From an uncultured Chloroflexota bacterium (lineage in GTDB: Bacteria > Chloroflexota > Dehalococcoidia > SM23-28-2 > RBG-16-64-32): a stretch of 6,585 nucleotides of DNA. A program made the translations under genes and the position numbers. The stretch is taken from NCBI GenBank assembly GCA_913056415.1, contig CAJXNA010000119.1, positions 1 to 6,585 of the forward strand, read 5' to 3'. The notes under the pieces are model-generated. The model did not search any database. It worked only from the letters and a program-made list of their open reading frames with translations, and was not told the origin of the DNA. Each line of letters starts with the position of its first letter. Position 1 is the first letter of the stretch. Shown piece after piece: positions 1 through 5,709 of the stretch.

Positions 1-1331
1 CTCATCTCCACGAGCACCTGTCCGCTGCCGCCCCCCGCCGGCAGGCCCGGCGGCAACGGCAGGTCGGACACGAACACGGCCGGAACCGACTGCAGACCGG
101 CATAGACGAACTCCAGGCCACCGGCCGAGGCGCTCTCCCCCTCCGACAGCACCAGCCGCACCGCCTCCTTGCCCTCGCCCGGCTCAAACACGGCGAGCTG
201 CCAGCGGTCGCTCTCCACCGCCCTCCGCGCCCCGATCGTGATCACGCGGTCATCCGGCAGGGTGACCAGCGTACCGTAATAGACGAACTCGTCGCTGCTC
301 AAGATGTCGGTTAGCACCAGCGTGTCATCCAGGAGCAGATCGCCGCTGCTGTCCCGCACGATAACGTGGGGAGAGGGCAGCGTGTCGGAGAGGCTCAGCG
401 TCTCGCGGAAGACCACGTTTCCGCTGGCCAGATCACGCACCCGGACGTCGGCGCCGAAGCCGAAGTAGGCCGCTTGGTGGAAGCGGTAACCGTTGTAGGA
501 GCAGGGCGAGTTGACGGTGGCGGTACAGCGCTTCACCTCCTCGCCACCCCTGTAGATCACGAGATCGGAGCTGTACTCCAGCGCCCGCCCCTCGGGCGAG
601 AAGCGCCCGACGGCGTCAACGAGCTCGACCTGCATCTGGTTGGGGTGCGTCAACGGAAACACCGGCGCACTTTCCCCTTCCGCTATGAACATCCCGCTGG
701 AGAAGCCGCTGAGCCAGCTCACCAGCCCCCCTACCAGGAGCACCACCACCGCCAAGTGGGTGGCGAAGGTGGCCAGCTGCGCGAACTGGAACCGGTCCGC
801 GAACAGGTACGTGGTCTCGCCCTCCTGATACCGCTCGACGGCGTAGCGCTGCCGCCGTAGCGCAGACTCCAGGTTGGAGCCGCCATCGGGCGTCACGTAG
901 TCGAAGCGATGGCGGGCGCCGGAGAAGTAGCTGTCGCTGACCCGCTTGCGGGGACGGGTGATCGCCCGCCAGATGGAGGGGAAGTAGCTGACCGACCACA
1001 CCGCCATGGACACCGCCAGGAGGCCCAGGGCGTAGATGAACCAGCGGGCATGAAACACGTCGAAGAAGCCGAGACGGTTAATGGGGTCGGTCAGGAAACC
1101 GAAGCGGTCCTCCTGCACGGCCAACCACTGCACCTCAGCTAGCGCATCGCCTCGGACGTTAGCCGGGATCTGGGGCACAACTACGCCGAGGAGACCGGCC
1201 AGGACCAGAAAAGCGATGAGGCCGATGGCCCAGCGCACGCTGGTTAACAGACGCCAGGTGGCCCGGAACGGGTCCAGCTGGCGCGCGAGCCGCAGCCAGC
1301 TTACGTGCCTCGGGGCGCTCTGCTCCGCCAT
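1..1331 (-). CDS. resB: ResB-family System II cytochrome c biogenesis protein (3' end cut by window edge)
   Basis: Reading from the ATG at 1331, the frame is open for 443 codons to the left edge of the window, so the C-terminus is missing. ResB (Ccs1) is a membrane protein that, with ResC/CcsA, carries haem across the membrane and attaches it to apocytochrome c. The sequence shows three hydrophobic segments at about residues 32-53, 95-117 and 183-208, then a long presumed extracytoplasmic domain from about 210 onward, the usual ResB layout; the last membrane segment would lie outside the window. The third segment holds His192 (ATHLAVVVLLVGG), where the family has a conserved histidine implicated in haem binding. 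Residues 273-289 (VNSPCSYNGYRFHQAAY) match the characteristic ResB block of the type VNxPLxYxGYxFYQ, here with Cys277 in place of the usual Leu. The start is supported by GGAG six bases upstream, and the gene follows the resA stop by three bases. Confidence 0.93.
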   Translation of the reverse strand, partial: MAEQSAPRHVSWLRLARQLDPFRATWRLLTSVRWAIGLIAFLVLAGLLGVVVPQIPANVRGDALAEVQWLAVQEDRFGFLTDPINRLGFFDVFHARWFIYALGLLAVSMAVWSVSYFPSIWRAITRPRKRVSDSYFSGARHRFDYVTPDGGSNLESALRRQRYAVERYQEGETTYLFADRFQFAQLATFATHLAVVVLLVGGLVSWLSGFSSGMFIAEGESAPVFPLTHPNQMQVELVDAVGRFSPEGRALEYSSDLVIYRGGEEVKRCTATVNSPCSYNGYRFHQAAYFGFGADVRVRDLASGNVVFRETLSLSDTLPSPHVIVRDSSGDLLLDDTLVLTDILSSDEFVYYGTLVTLPDDRVITIGARRAVESDRWQLAVFEPGEGKEAVRLVLSEGESASAGGLEFVYAGLQSVPAVFVSDLPLPPGLPAGGGSGQVLVEM

Positions 1332-1334
1332 CGT

Positions 1335-2036
1335 CTACTCCAGAATCTCCTCGATGCGCTGGGTAAGCTCGTCCTGCTCGATCGCCCCCTGCACCTGCGT
1401 CCCCTCCAGCCGCTCCAGGAAGGGGCCCTGGAACACGCTCCGGATCACGCCCTCCCGGTCGATGAAGTACGTCATCGGCAGGCCGATGATCCGGTACTCG
1501 TCGGACACCGCGCCGCGCTTGTCCAGCGCCACCGGGAACTCCATCCCGAAGTCATCCACGAACGGCTGGATGATAGACGGGCTCTCCTGGAGGTTCATAG
1601 CGATGATCTCCAGCCCCTCCTTCTCATAGCGATCGTAAGCGGCGACGAACTGCGGCATCTCTTTGCGACAGGGGCCGCACCAGGTCGCCCACAGGTTCAC
1701 GATCACGCCCTTGCCGCGCAGGTCGCTGAGGCGGATCTCGCCGCCGTCCAGCGTCTTCAGCAGGAAGTCCGGCGCCAGGCTGCTCTCCTTCGCCTCGACC
1801 GCCATGCCGGGCGGCACCAGGGCCGCAGGCATCTCCACCGGCCCGTACTTGGCATCGTAGACGGAGGACGACCCGGAATCGGGCCGATAGTCCAGCCACC
1901 AGATGGCGCCGGCGATGGCGCCGACCACCAGCAGCGGCAGTATCACGCTCCGCCAGGGGCCGCGCCATACGCGCTGCCCTTGCGGCGCCTCGTCCACCTC
2001 CTCAACGGGGCCGGAGGCCTGCGCGTCTTCAGCCAT
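1335..2036 (-). CDS. resA: ResA/TlpA-type membrane-anchored thiol-disulfide oxidoreductase
   Basis: This 233-residue protein has a charged N-terminus, one hydrophobic segment at about 30-48 that should anchor it in the membrane, a linker, and a thioredoxin-fold domain of the AhpC/TSA-Redoxin type from about residue 85. The active site is WCGPC (Cys120 and Cys123) within NLWATWCGPCRKEMP, and the cis-proline loop is GLPMTYFID (Pro187). In family terms ResA works outside the membrane and reduces the cysteines of the CXXCH haem-binding motif of apocytochrome c before haem attachment. The gene directly precedes resB with three bases between stop and start, which favours ResA over a general TlpA, although the two cannot be separated on motif alone. 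The ATG is preceded by purine-rich AGGAGGAAGG, with GGAAGG ten bases from the start. It starts 18 bases after the end of gatD. Length is somewhat above the typical ResA of about 180 residues because of the extended N-terminus and linker. Confidence 0.93.
   Translation of the reverse strand: MAEDAQASGPVEEVDEAPQGQRVWRGPWRSVILPLLVVGAIAGAIWWLDYRPDSGSSSVYDAKYGPVEMPAALVPPGMAVEAKESSLAPDFLLKTLDGGEIRLSDLRGKGVIVNLWATWCGPCRKEMPQFVAAYDRYEKEGLEIIAMNLQESPSIIQPFVDDFGMEFPVALDKRGAVSDEYRIIGLPMTYFIDREGVIRSVFQGPFLERLEGTQVQGAIEQDELTQRIEEILE
1338..1341 (-). promoter_or_regulatory. Ribosome binding site for resB, inside the end of resA
   Basis: GGAG in the final codon region of resA is six bases before the resB ATG at 1331. 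It fixes the resB start and suggests that resA and resB are translated together. Confidence 0.65.
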
Positions 2037-2046
2037 GACCGGTGGG

Positions 2047-2056
2047 CCTTCCTCCT
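2047..2056 (-). promoter_or_regulatory. Ribosome binding site for resA, at the gatD stop
   Basis: The purine run AGGAGGAAGG overlaps the gatD TAG stop. Its proximal GGAAGG part ends ten bases before the resA ATG and the AGGAGG part fourteen bases before, the former being the better spacing. It supports the ATG at 2036. Confidence 0.65.
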
Positions 2057-2807
2057 ACACAGAGATGATACCGCGACGGGTAGCCAGACGCACGGCGGCG
2101 GCGTGCGCCATCTCCTCCACGCGGTCGTCCAGGGGCGCCATCTCCAGATCTTTGTATCGCCGTCGCAGGGCGGTCTCGATCAGGTGATCGGCGAAGCGGG
2201 GGTTCTTAGGCAGCAGCGAGCCGTGGAGATACGTCCCGTAGGCGTTGCCGCACACCGCACCCTCGCCGCCGTCATCGCCGTTGTTGCCAAACCCCGCCAC
2301 CACCCGCCCCAGCGGCTCCACTCCATCGTCCAGGTGGGTACGGCCGCCGTGATTCTCGAAGCCCACCAGCGTGCCGCCCTGCCACTCCACCACCACATTG
2401 CCGATGAACCGCTTCGCGCCCGGCCCTGGGTGCTCCGTCCGCAGGCCGAACACGCCCACGCCCGGCAGCTCCTCTCCCTCAGCGCCACGGTAGTAGCGGC
2501 CCATGAGCTGGTAGCCGCCACACACGGCCAGGATCACCACCCCCTTCGCCGCCGCCTCCTTGAGCGCCTTCCCCTTCTCCTTCACCAGGTCCTCGGCGAC
2601 TCGGCGCTGCTCCCTGTCCTGCGCACCCCCGATGAACACCAGATCGTGCTCTTTGGGTTTCATCTTCTCCCCCAGCCCCAGCTCCGTCACTTCAAACCCG
2701 ATTCCGCGCTCACGGCAGCGCCGCTCCAGGCAGAGGATGTTGCCGCGATCACCATAGATGTTCATCAGCTTTGGGTAGAGGTGGGCCAGGCGCAGCTTCA
2801 GCTCCAC
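2055..2807 (-). CDS. gatD: Lipid II isoglutaminyl synthase, glutamine amidotransferase subunit GatD
   Basis: This 250-residue CobB/CobQ-like class I glutamine amidotransferase releases ammonia from glutamine for MurT, which uses it to amidate the alpha-carboxyl of D-Glu in lipid II, giving D-isoglutamine. The N-terminus (LAHLYPKLMNIYGDRGN) and the block FIGGAQDREQ at 58-67 are typical of GatD rather than of cobyric acid synthase. The nucleophile is Cys96 in ILAVCGGYQLMG, and the catalytic histidine is His195 in GTYLHGSLLPKNP. Near-family length with no extra domain also fits. The start is a GTG whose G is the last base of the murT stop (TAGTG), with GGGAG eight bases upstream inside the end of murT. 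This overlap implies coupled translation, as expected for two subunits of one enzyme. No better ATG is present in frame nearby. Confidence 0.95.
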   Translation of the reverse strand: MELKLRLAHLYPKLMNIYGDRGNILCLERRCRERGIGFEVTELGLGEKMKPKEHDLVFIGGAQDREQRRVAEDLVKEKGKALKEAAAKGVVILAVCGGYQLMGRYYRGAEGEELPGVGVFGLRTEHPGPGAKRFIGNVVVEWQGGTLVGFENHGGRTHLDDGVEPLGRVVAGFGNNGDDGGEGAVCGNAYGTYLHGSLLPKNPRFADHLIETALRRRYKDLEMAPLDDRVEEMAHAAAVRLATRRGIISV

Positions 2808-4198
2808 TATGACGTCTCCCAGAACGCCGGCTGTCGCGCCCAGCGGGCGAGCAGCTCCCGCACCTGAAGCATCGCCGTGTAGGTGGGGACGACGTACAGG
2901 TTGCCGTCCTCCGGCGTGGCCCGTAGGGCCAGGCGCAAGGCGGTCGCGGTATCCTCCTCCACCTCGGACGGCGTGTCCAGCCCCGCGTATTTCAGACGCA
3001 GCGCCATTTCCCAGGCCCGATTGCCGGACACCGTTAGCGATCGCACCTTCCCCGCCAGCAGGTCGAAGTCCACGTCCCAGATCCAGGACACGTCCCGCCC
3101 GTCCGCGATCCCATCGTTGAGGAACAGCGCCACGTCCTTCTCCTCCCCGTCGGCGGTGATCGTGCGCAGCACCTCATTGAGCCCGGCCGGGTTCTTCGCC
3201 AGGATCACCTGCACCCGACGCCCGCCCACGGTCAGCCGTTCCTGACGTCCGAAGGCGGCGGTGAAGGAGCCCAGCCCTCGCTCGATCGCCTCCGACTCAA
3301 TGCCCAACGCCACGGCGGCGGCCACGGCTGCCAGAGCGTTGTAAGCGTTGTACAGCCCCGTCAGCGGCAGCCGCGCCGAGACCTCACCCCCCGGCATCGT
3401 GATCATCAGGCTCGTTCCCTCCGGCTCCATCTCGATGCGGGTTGCCACCACTCGAGGGGATGGTCGAGCGACGCGACAGTGCGTCGGGCAATGCCAGTGC
3501 CCCAGGTGACCGTAGAACACCGCCGAGTAGACCAGCTCCGACCCGCAGGAGGAGCACCAGCGGGCGTCGGCGGCGTGCTCCAAACCCTCGCTTGCGCGCG
3601 AAGTATCCTCCACGCCGTAGAACAGCACCCGCCCCGTGGCGGCCTGGGCCAGAGCCGCCACTGACGGGTCGTCGGCGTTGAGGACAACCGTCGCCGAACC
3701 GCCCAGCGTCCGTACCGCGTCACGCCAGACCGCCGCCACGTGCTCCACCTCACCGTAGCGATCCAGCTGATCCCTGAACAGGTTGGTGAACAGCACCAGC
3801 CGTGGCCTGAGCGCGCGCGCCGCTTCCGGCACCGTCGCCTCGTCCACCTCGAACAAGCCAAGGCGCCGCTTAGCGCCGGCGAAGCCGCCGTCCAGCCCGG
3901 CTGCCTGCGCCAGCGCCGTGGCGATCCCCCGCATCAGGTTCGATCCCGCGCGGTTGGCCACGGGCCGCAGGCCGGCGGCGCGGACGATGCCGCGCAGCAG
4001 TCGGGCGGTCGTCGTCTTGCCGTTGGTGCCGGTGACGATGACGCTGCCCTGGCCCAGACGCCGTGCCATCTCCGGCACGATGTGCGGGTCGACACGCTCG
4101 GCGACGAGGCCGGGCAGGGCGGTGCCGCCGCCCATCCTGAGGCGCTGGCTCAGCGCGGCGGTGGCCTTAGCAGCGGCTATAGCGGCGATGCGTCGCAT
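2807..4198 (-). CDS. murT: Lipid II isoglutaminyl synthase, Mur ligase subunit MurT
   Basis: This 463-residue protein is a Mur-ligase-type ATPase with a C-terminal DUF1727 (MurT_C) domain, the partner of GatD in amidating the peptidoglycan stem peptide in the cytoplasm. The ATP-binding loop is GTNGKTTT at 57-64, followed by FEVDE (116-120), NLFRDQLDRYGE (139-150), LNADDPS (173-179) and GLYNAYNALAA (281-291), all in the order expected for Mur ligases. A zinc-ribbon insert has Cys215, Cys218, Cys237 and Cys241. The DUF1727 part starts near ILAKNPAGLNEVLRTI (332-347) and contains NDGIADGRDVSWIWD (361-375), whose aspartates include the family's candidate for completing the GatD catalytic site; I cannot say which one. 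The ATG at 4198 gives the expected N-terminus with GGGTALPG at 23-30. No Shine-Dalgarno sequence precedes it. It lies 59 bases after the dehydrogenase gene and overlaps gatD by one base. Confidence 0.95.
   Translation of the reverse strand: MRRIAAIAAAKATAALSQRLRMGGGTALPGLVAERVDPHIVPEMARRLGQGSVIVTGTNGKTTTARLLRGIVRAAGLRPVANRAGSNLMRGIATALAQAAGLDGGFAGAKRRLGLFEVDEATVPEAARALRPRLVLFTNLFRDQLDRYGEVEHVAAVWRDAVRTLGGSATVVLNADDPSVAALAQAATGRVLFYGVEDTSRASEGLEHAADARWCSSCGSELVYSAVFYGHLGHWHCPTHCRVARPSPRVVATRIEMEPEGTSLMITMPGGEVSARLPLTGLYNAYNALAAVAAAVALGIESEAIERGLGSFTAAFGRQERLTVGGRRVQVILAKNPAGLNEVLRTITADGEEKDVALFLNDGIADGRDVSWIWDVDFDLLAGKVRSLTVSGNRAWEMALRLKYAGLDTPSEVEEDTATALRLALRATPEDGNLYVVPTYTAMLQVRELLARWARQPAFWETS
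2816..2820 (-). promoter_or_regulatory. Ribosome binding site for gatD, inside the end of murT
   Basis: GGGAG lies eight bases before the GTG at 2807 and supports that start over any other. It sits in the last codons of murT, so ribosomes finishing murT would be well placed to restart on gatD. Confidence 0.7.
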
Positions 4199-4207
4199 AC
4201 CAGAAGT

Positions 4208-4213
4208 ATTATC
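4208..4213 (-). promoter_or_regulatory. Possible -10 element (GATAAT) for the murT operon
   Basis: GATAAT on the minus strand matches the bacterial -10 consensus at five of six positions and ends nine bases before the murT ATG. No clear -35 hexamer is seen at normal spacing, and murT has no Shine-Dalgarno sequence. This arrangement would fit a leaderless or near-leaderless transcript starting at the murT start codon. AT-rich hexamers are rare in this GC-rich sequence, which adds some weight, but this is inference from a single short match. Confidence 0.4.
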
Positions 4214-4257
4214 GGCCCTCAGACAGACAGCCGCCAGAGCCGGTCACCATCCACGCC

Positions 4258-5292
4258 CTAGGGCTTGAGCACAACCTTGACGCAGCTCTCCTTGTGGTTG
4301 GCGAACATGTCGTAGCCGTGGGGCGCCTCCTCCAGGGGCAGCGAGTGAGTGAGAATAAGCGTGGGGTCCAGCTTTCCCCGCTCGATCATGCTGAGCAGCT
4401 TCGCCAGGTAGTTCTTCGCCGGGCAGGCGCCGATCCTGAACGTCAGGTCACGCAGGTAGGCCAGAAACATCGGGAACTGGAACTGCGCCTCCGAGTAGAC
4501 GCCGACGGCGCTGATGGTGCCGCCCGGGCGAACGTACTGGAAGCAGCTCCGCAGCGCGTCCTGATCGCCCACCGCTTCCAGGACGGCATCCGCGCCCCGT
4601 CCCTCTGTGTGCTCGCGGATCACGCCGCCGGGATCCTCAGCGTTCATGTCCACCGGCACAGCGCCGATCTTCCTCGCCAGCTCCAGCCGCTCCGGCACTG
4701 AATCGATGGCGATGACGACCTTCGGCTCAACCAGGAGGGCGCACATCTGGGCGCACAGCCCCACCGGCCCGCTCCCCACCACCACAACCACATCCCCACG
4801 TCGAACCTCCCCTCGCTCGACGGCGAAGTAGCCGGTGGGAAGGACATCGCCTACCAGGATCGCCCTCTCATCTGAGAGGCCGTCCGGCACCTTCACCAGA
4901 GTGGACTGCCCGTAGGGGACACGCAGGTACTCCGCCTGCGCCCCGGGCAGCATGCCGGAGCCAAAGTGCTCCTGCTTCATACACTGGCTGGGCCAGCTCC
5001 TCCGGCAGTAGAAGCACTCGCCGCAGGAGGCGTAGGACGCCCCCACAACGCGCTCGCCGGGCTTCAGCTTCGTAACGCCGTCGCCCACCTCCACCACCTC
5101 CCCCACGTACTCGTGGCCCATCACCCAGCCGGTGTGGGGTATAGGGATGCGCCCGTTGTAGAAGTGGATATCGGAGCCGCAGATGGCGCTGGACGTGACC
5201 TTAAGGACCACGTCACCCGGCTGCTGGACGGCCGCGTCCGGCACGCCCTTCACCTCGACTTTAAAGCGGCCTTCGAACGTGACAGCTCTCAT
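4258..5292 (-). CDS. Zinc-dependent medium-chain alcohol dehydrogenase, formaldehyde-dehydrogenase-like group
   Basis: This 344-residue protein is a full-length medium-chain dehydrogenase/reductase. The catalytic zinc ligands are Cys38 (ICGSDIHFYNG), His60 and Glu61 (GHEYVGEV), probably with Asp149 in VGDVLPTGYF, a segment typical of formaldehyde-dehydrogenase-like members. The structural zinc site is complete: Cys90, Cys93, Cys96 and Cys104. The nucleotide-binding fold has GSGPVG at 173-178 and an acidic residue, Asp197 (AIDSVPERLELA), at the end of the second strand, which favours NAD over NADP. The protein probably oxidises an alcohol or aldehyde adduct with NAD; sequence alone does not give the substrate, and sugar-alcohol or threonine dehydrogenase activity remains possible. 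The ATG at 5292 gives the normal MRAVTFEG-type N-terminus, but no Shine-Dalgarno sequence is visible. It follows the XdhC-like gene by 33 bases and ends 59 bases before murT. Confidence 0.92.
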   Translation of the reverse strand: MRAVTFEGRFKVEVKGVPDAAVQQPGDVVLKVTSSAICGSDIHFYNGRIPIPHTGWVMGHEYVGEVVEVGDGVTKLKPGERVVGASYASCGECFYCRRSWPSQCMKQEHFGSGMLPGAQAEYLRVPYGQSTLVKVPDGLSDERAILVGDVLPTGYFAVERGEVRRGDVVVVVGSGPVGLCAQMCALLVEPKVVIAIDSVPERLELARKIGAVPVDMNAEDPGGVIREHTEGRGADAVLEAVGDQDALRSCFQYVRPGGTISAVGVYSEAQFQFPMFLAYLRDLTFRIGACPAKNYLAKLLSMIERGKLDPTLILTHSLPLEEAPHGYDMFANHKESCVKVVLKP

Positions 5293-5314
5293 GCGGGGCT
5301 TAGAGCGACTTACC

Positions 5315-5340
5315 GAAGGTCAGGCTTAAGCCTGACCTTC
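5315..5340. repeat. Perfect 26-bp palindrome over the xdhC-like stop codon
   Basis: The half-site GAAGGTCAGGCTT is followed immediately by its exact reverse complement, centred between 5327 and 5328. It spans the last four codons and TAA stop of the XdhC-like gene and runs into the gap before the dehydrogenase gene. As RNA it would form an 11-bp stem with a TTAA loop on either strand. No T-run follows on either strand, so it is not a standard intrinsic terminator. Its centre is about 35 bases upstream of the dehydrogenase ATG. It could be an operator for a dimeric regulator or an RNA processing or stabilising hairpin. Confidence 0.9.
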
Positions 5341-5664
5341 CGCCTTTACGTCTTTCGGCGTGATGCGCTCGACGAAGATGTCCATGACGCCGCCGCAGAT
5401 CTTGTCCTCCCCGTCCGTGGGGGTGGTCAGGTCCACCTGCATCAGACGGGGACGGCCGTCGCGGTGCGCCTCCATCGCCTCCGACCACACCTCCGCCTCG
5501 CCGCAGCCGCCGCCGATCGTCCCGCAAAAGCTGCCGTCCATGCGCACCAGCATACGCGCGCCGGCCCGCCGCGGCGTCGAGCCGCGCGTCGCGGCCACGG
5601 TCGCCAGCACGACCGGACGGCCCTCGGCCAGGGAGCGCTTCAGCTCGTCGAACACTTCGTTCAC
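5326..5664 (-). CDS. Stand-alone XdhC/CoxI N-terminal domain protein
   Basis: This 112-residue protein matches the XdhC_CoxI domain. The segment RPVVLATVAATRGSTPRRAG (16-35) runs into ARMLV, then GTIGGGCGEAEV (48-59), and ICGGVMDIFVE (89-99) corresponds to the conserved CGG-(V/L)-(E/D) end of the domain. Full XdhC/CoxI proteins (around 250-380 residues) help insert the sulfurated molybdenum cofactor into xanthine dehydrogenase or CO dehydrogenase and carry a C-terminal Rossmann domain. Here the stop follows directly after the first domain with no sign of a frameshifted remainder, since a different complete gene begins 33 bases on. It may be one half of a split system, or a member of the short one-domain group with an unknown role. 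The start is a GTG with no Shine-Dalgarno sequence; another GTG three codons later is an alternative. No molybdenum enzyme is in the window. Confidence 0.82.
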   Translation of the reverse strand: MNEVFDELKRSLAEGRPVVLATVAATRGSTPRRAGARMLVRMDGSFCGTIGGGCGEAEVWSEAMEAHRDGRPRLMQVDLTTPTDGEDKICGGVMDIFVERITPKDVKAEGQA

Positions 5665-5691
5665 GGCGACTGATATAGTACGACGAGCGGC

Positions 5692-5709
5692 GGGAGGGGG
5701 GAAAGGGGG
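5692..5709. other. G/C homopolymer-rich tract in the gap after the PD40 gene
   Basis: On the plus strand this tract reads as runs of three, six and five G separated by A and AAA. In the transcript of the minus-strand genes it is therefore C-rich and nearly free of G, directly after the stop of the PD40 gene. It could serve as a Rho loading region, or the plus strand could form a two-layer G-quadruplex; neither is shown. No hairpin with a T-run is present here. Confidence 0.45.

Noticed and set aside
366..1629. Several plus- and minus-strand open frames of 60-180 codons over resB and resA
   Set aside because: All overlap the resB and resA frames, which carry membrane segments and family motifs. 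The shadow translations have low-complexity Arg/Pro/Ala-rich composition and no domain.
2055..2807. Cobyric acid synthase (CobQ) or CobB as an alternative name for the amidotransferase
   Set aside because: The protein is only 250 residues with no N-terminal synthetase domain, has the GatD-type N-terminus, and overlaps a MurT gene.
1305..2867. A 520-codon open frame on the plus strand across resA and gatD
   Set aside because: It runs antisense to two genes with complete catalytic motifs and conserved starts. Its translation is rich in His, Leu, Arg and Ala, as expected for a shadow frame in GC-rich DNA, and shows no recognisable domain.
4255..4264. Ten-base palindrome GCCCTAGGGC at the dehydrogenase stop codon
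   Set aside because: It is short, has no loop for a stable hairpin and no T-run; a match of this size is expected by chance in GC-rich DNA.
3740..4268. Plus-strand open frames of 160-175 codons over the start of murT
   Set aside because: They are antisense to the Walker loop and the N-terminal motifs of murT and look like GC-rich shadows.
5315..5340. Rho-independent terminator at the 26-bp palindrome
   Set aside because: Neither strand has a T-run after the stem, so only a hairpin or operator is supported.
5300..5527. A minus-strand frame of 75 codons that could extend or replace the end of the XdhC-like protein
   Set aside because: It is a different frame inside the XdhC-like gene with Arg/Gly-rich translation; the conserved CGG block lies in the 5664-5326 frame, so there is no evidence of a frameshift.
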